Below are positions 6,037 through 7,480 of a stretch of 7,480 nt of DNA, one piece after another. How positions within the stretch are numbered: the stretch's first letter is position 1; each line of letters opens with the position of its first letter. The DNA comes from Marinosulfonomonas sp. (GTDB lineage: Bacteria > Pseudomonadota > Alphaproteobacteria > Rhodobacterales > Rhodobacteraceae): contig JALSJL010000496.1 in NCBI GenBank assembly GCA_026989405.1, positions 1 through 7,480 of the forward strand. The letters are read 5' to 3'. The notes beneath the pieces were generated by a model that ran no database searches, had not been told where the DNA came from, and saw nothing but the letters and a program-made list of their open reading frames with translations. A program made the translations under genes and the position numbers.

Positions 6037-6934
6037 TATCATATATGATGTCGCCACCGCGGTAACCCGTGGTGCGCGCGACTATCAGGAAGATGCCATC
6101 GTCACCGATTTTCCGATCGGCTCCGAGCTTGGTTATGCCGTTCTGGCAGACGGTATGGGCGGGCACGCGGCAGGCGACATTGCCAGCAAGATCATTGTCA
6201 CCGAAGTGTTCAGCGAGTTGAAACTGCAAAGCAGCGATCCCGAAAAATTCGAAGGACGCGTCAGTGAAATCCTGAAAGATGCCGCGCTTTCGGCCAATGA
6301 ATGCATCAACGGCCATGTCCGTTCGAACCCCGGCGCATCGGGCATGGGGGCGACGCTGGTTGCGCCGGTTCTGATCCGGGACAACCTGTTCTGGATTTCC
6401 GTCGGAGACTCACCGCTGTATCTGTTCCGAGACGGCGAATTGCGCCAACTCAACGAAGATCATTCGATGGCGCCACAAATCGACTTCATGGTCGAGCATG
6501 GTCTGATCGGCGCCGACGTCGGCAAGAACCACCCCGACCGGCACTGCCTGACCTCCGTGCTGATCGGCGACGACGTGGCAAGGATCGATTGCCCGGAAAA
6601 GCCGCTGACCGTCAGGCATGGCGATGTTCTCATCGTGGCCAGCGACGGCTTGCAGACCCTGGAAAATCGGGAAATCGAAGCCATCCTGCGCGCCGGAAAC
6701 GACATGACCAGCGAAGCGCTTGCCCGCACGCTGCTGGAAAAACTCGAACAGATCGACGACCCGGATCAGGACAACGCGACCTTCACCGTCATCCGGATCC
6801 GCAACAGCAGCGAAGAGGACACCAGCCAGGGCAAGGACGTCCGGTTTTTCTCTCGGGCCGTGAAAGCGGACCCAAGGAACGCAACGATCGTCCGCCCGCG
6901 GCAGTTCCGCAGACGCAAGGGCAAGACCGGATGA
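6020..6934 (+). CDS. PP2C-family serine/threonine protein phosphatase
   Basis: This is a 304-residue soluble PP2C (PPM) phosphatase that hydrolyses phospho-Ser/Thr using two metal ions. Motifs in order are RGARDYQEDA (17-26, metal-related Asp25), LADGMGGHAAGD (42-53, Asp44-Gly45), GMGATLV (108-114), ISVGDSPLYLFRDGEL (126-141), EDHS (146-149), ASDGLQTL (207-214, Asp209) and QDNAT (250-254, Asp251-Asn252). The metal ligands of the family are all in place, so it should be active. A basic tail, RPRQFRRRKGKTG, follows the catalytic domain. The frame is open further upstream. ATG 6020 is chosen because the domain starts within ten residues; GTG 6014 is a serious alternative since GGAGA at 6004-6008 is better spaced for it, and ATG 5993 is possible. 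It overlaps the FHA stop and the next gene (ATGA). It presumably reverses phosphorylation by the kinase, as an inference from adjacency. Confidence 0.93.
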   Translation: MPQLPDIIYDVATAVTRGARDYQEDAIVTDFPIGSELGYAVLADGMGGHAAGDIASKIIVTEVFSELKLQSSDPEKFEGRVSEILKDAALSANECINGHVRSNPGASGMGATLVAPVLIRDNLFWISVGDSPLYLFRDGELRQLNEDHSMAPQIDFMVEHGLIGADVGKNHPDRHCLTSVLIGDDVARIDCPEKPLTVRHGDVLIVASDGLQTLENREIEAILRAGNDMTSEALARTLLEKLEQIDDPDQDNATFTVIRIRNSSEEDTSQGKDVRFFSRAVKADPRNATIVRPRQFRRRKGKTG

Positions 6935-7480
6935 ACAGCTGGACGGAAGATCTTGGATTTCTGGACGCCCTGGACACCCTGCTTGGCTCGGGTCGATTGC
7001 CCGAGGTCGTGGTCAAGAAAGGACGCAAGATCCTGTCACGCGCGAGTGAACCGGTCAAAATCCTGATCCTTGGCCCACAGGGCGCTGGCAAGACCCAATT
7101 GGCAAATCTGCTGGTCGGGCGCCGGGTTGTCGATGCGGGTGCGCCCTGCCCTCCGCTCGAATTCACCTGGTCAGAATCCGAATTTTCCGAGTTCACCTAC
7201 ACCGATGGCTCAACAGCGAAACTCGACGGCCTGCACACCGAGCCACCAAAGCCCGGCACCGTGACCCGACTGCGCCTGGGACTGCCCGCACAATCGCTCA
7301 ACCGGGTCAGTCTGGTTGAGTTCACAACCGGCAAGGGCGCCCCGGAAAGTTTCCTGTCAGCCGTTGCCGCGGTCGATCTGGTGATCTGGTGCGGCCAGGA
7401 TTTTCAGTCAGACGACAAGGCGCTCTGGGACATGGTGCCGGATGCAAAAAAGGACCACAGTTTCTTTGTTCTGACCAAGG
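6931..7480 (+). CDS. P-loop NTPase, probable dynamin-like or Ras-like GTPase (5' part; runs off the window)
   Basis: The frame is open from ATG 6931 to the right edge, giving 183 residues with no stop. A Walker A/G1 motif GPQGAGKTQL sits at residues 48-57, after a beta-strand VKILIL. VSLVEFTTG (126-134) occupies the place of the G3 (DxxG) motif but has Glu-Phe-Thr-Thr-Gly, so that motif is degenerate. AVDLVIWCGQD (147-157) resembles the strand after switch II, and FFVLTK (178-183) looks like the beginning of a G4 [NT]KxD motif cut off by the window edge. The pattern suggests a TRAFAC-class GTPase, with a dynamin-like protein as one option; an ATPase is less likely but not excluded. The ATGA overlap with the phosphatase and AAGGG at 6917-6921 support the start. 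It may be the effector or the target of the kinase/phosphatase pair. Confidence 0.8.
   Translation, partial: MNSWTEDLGFLDALDTLLGSGRLPEVVVKKGRKILSRASEPVKILILGPQGAGKTQLANLLVGRRVVDAGAPCPPLEFTWSESEFSEFTYTDGSTAKLDGLHTEPPKPGTVTRLRLGLPAQSLNRVSLVEFTTGKGAPESFLSAVAAVDLVIWCGQDFQSDDKALWDMVPDAKKDHSFFVLTK

Noticed and set aside
3281..7480. Direct annotation as a type VI secretion locus
   Set aside because: Only the regulatory trio is similar. No sheath, baseplate, membrane-complex or ClpV gene is present in the window.

Overview
The window looks like a chromosomal segment of an alphaproteobacterium, most likely Rhodobacterales (Roseobacter-type). The grounds are high GC with GC-rich third positions, tight head-to-tail packing of genes on one strand, and the style of the LivH/LivM permeases and of the kinase, which has a glycine loop written LNSGGFGITYLA followed by VVIKECFP. 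The taxonomic call is recognition from memory, not a search. All supported genes are on the + strand. No RNA gene, insertion sequence, CRISPR array or phage feature was seen.

Left block (1-3033), transport. After the last codons of an upstream gene (probably a transporter ATPase, low confidence) come the two membrane permeases of a branched-chain amino acid-type (HAAT family) ABC importer, livH and livM, which overlap by ATGA. A MocA/MobA-like nucleotidyltransferase then starts on the last base of the livM stop codon (TGATG). These genes are probably one transcript. It is closed by a plausible hairpin just after the nucleotidyltransferase stop (3033-3071).

Middle (3034-3280), a 247-base gap. 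It holds the hairpin, a 13-base direct repeat (two copies 54 bases apart) whose CCACTTT core recurs a third time inverted, and a small GC-rich palindrome. No convincing sigma-70 or sigma-54 promoter was found, but this is the only sensible place for the promoter and control region of the next operon.

Right block (3281-7480 and beyond), signalling. Four overlapping genes encode a Ser/Thr protein kinase with a long acidic tail, a Pro-rich protein ending in an FHA phosphopeptide-binding domain, a PP2C-type protein phosphatase, and the first 183 codons of a P-loop NTPase, probably a dynamin-like or Ras-like GTPase. Junctions are TGATG, an overlap of about 17 bases, and ATGA, so the four products are probably translationally coupled. 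The set has a writer, reader and eraser of phospho-Ser/Thr plus a candidate nucleotide-switch effector. The first three parallel the PpkA-Fha-PppA control module of type VI secretion, but no T6SS structural gene is visible here. This operon is the most interesting content of the window. Its biological output cannot be read from this sequence alone, and the operon continues past the right edge.
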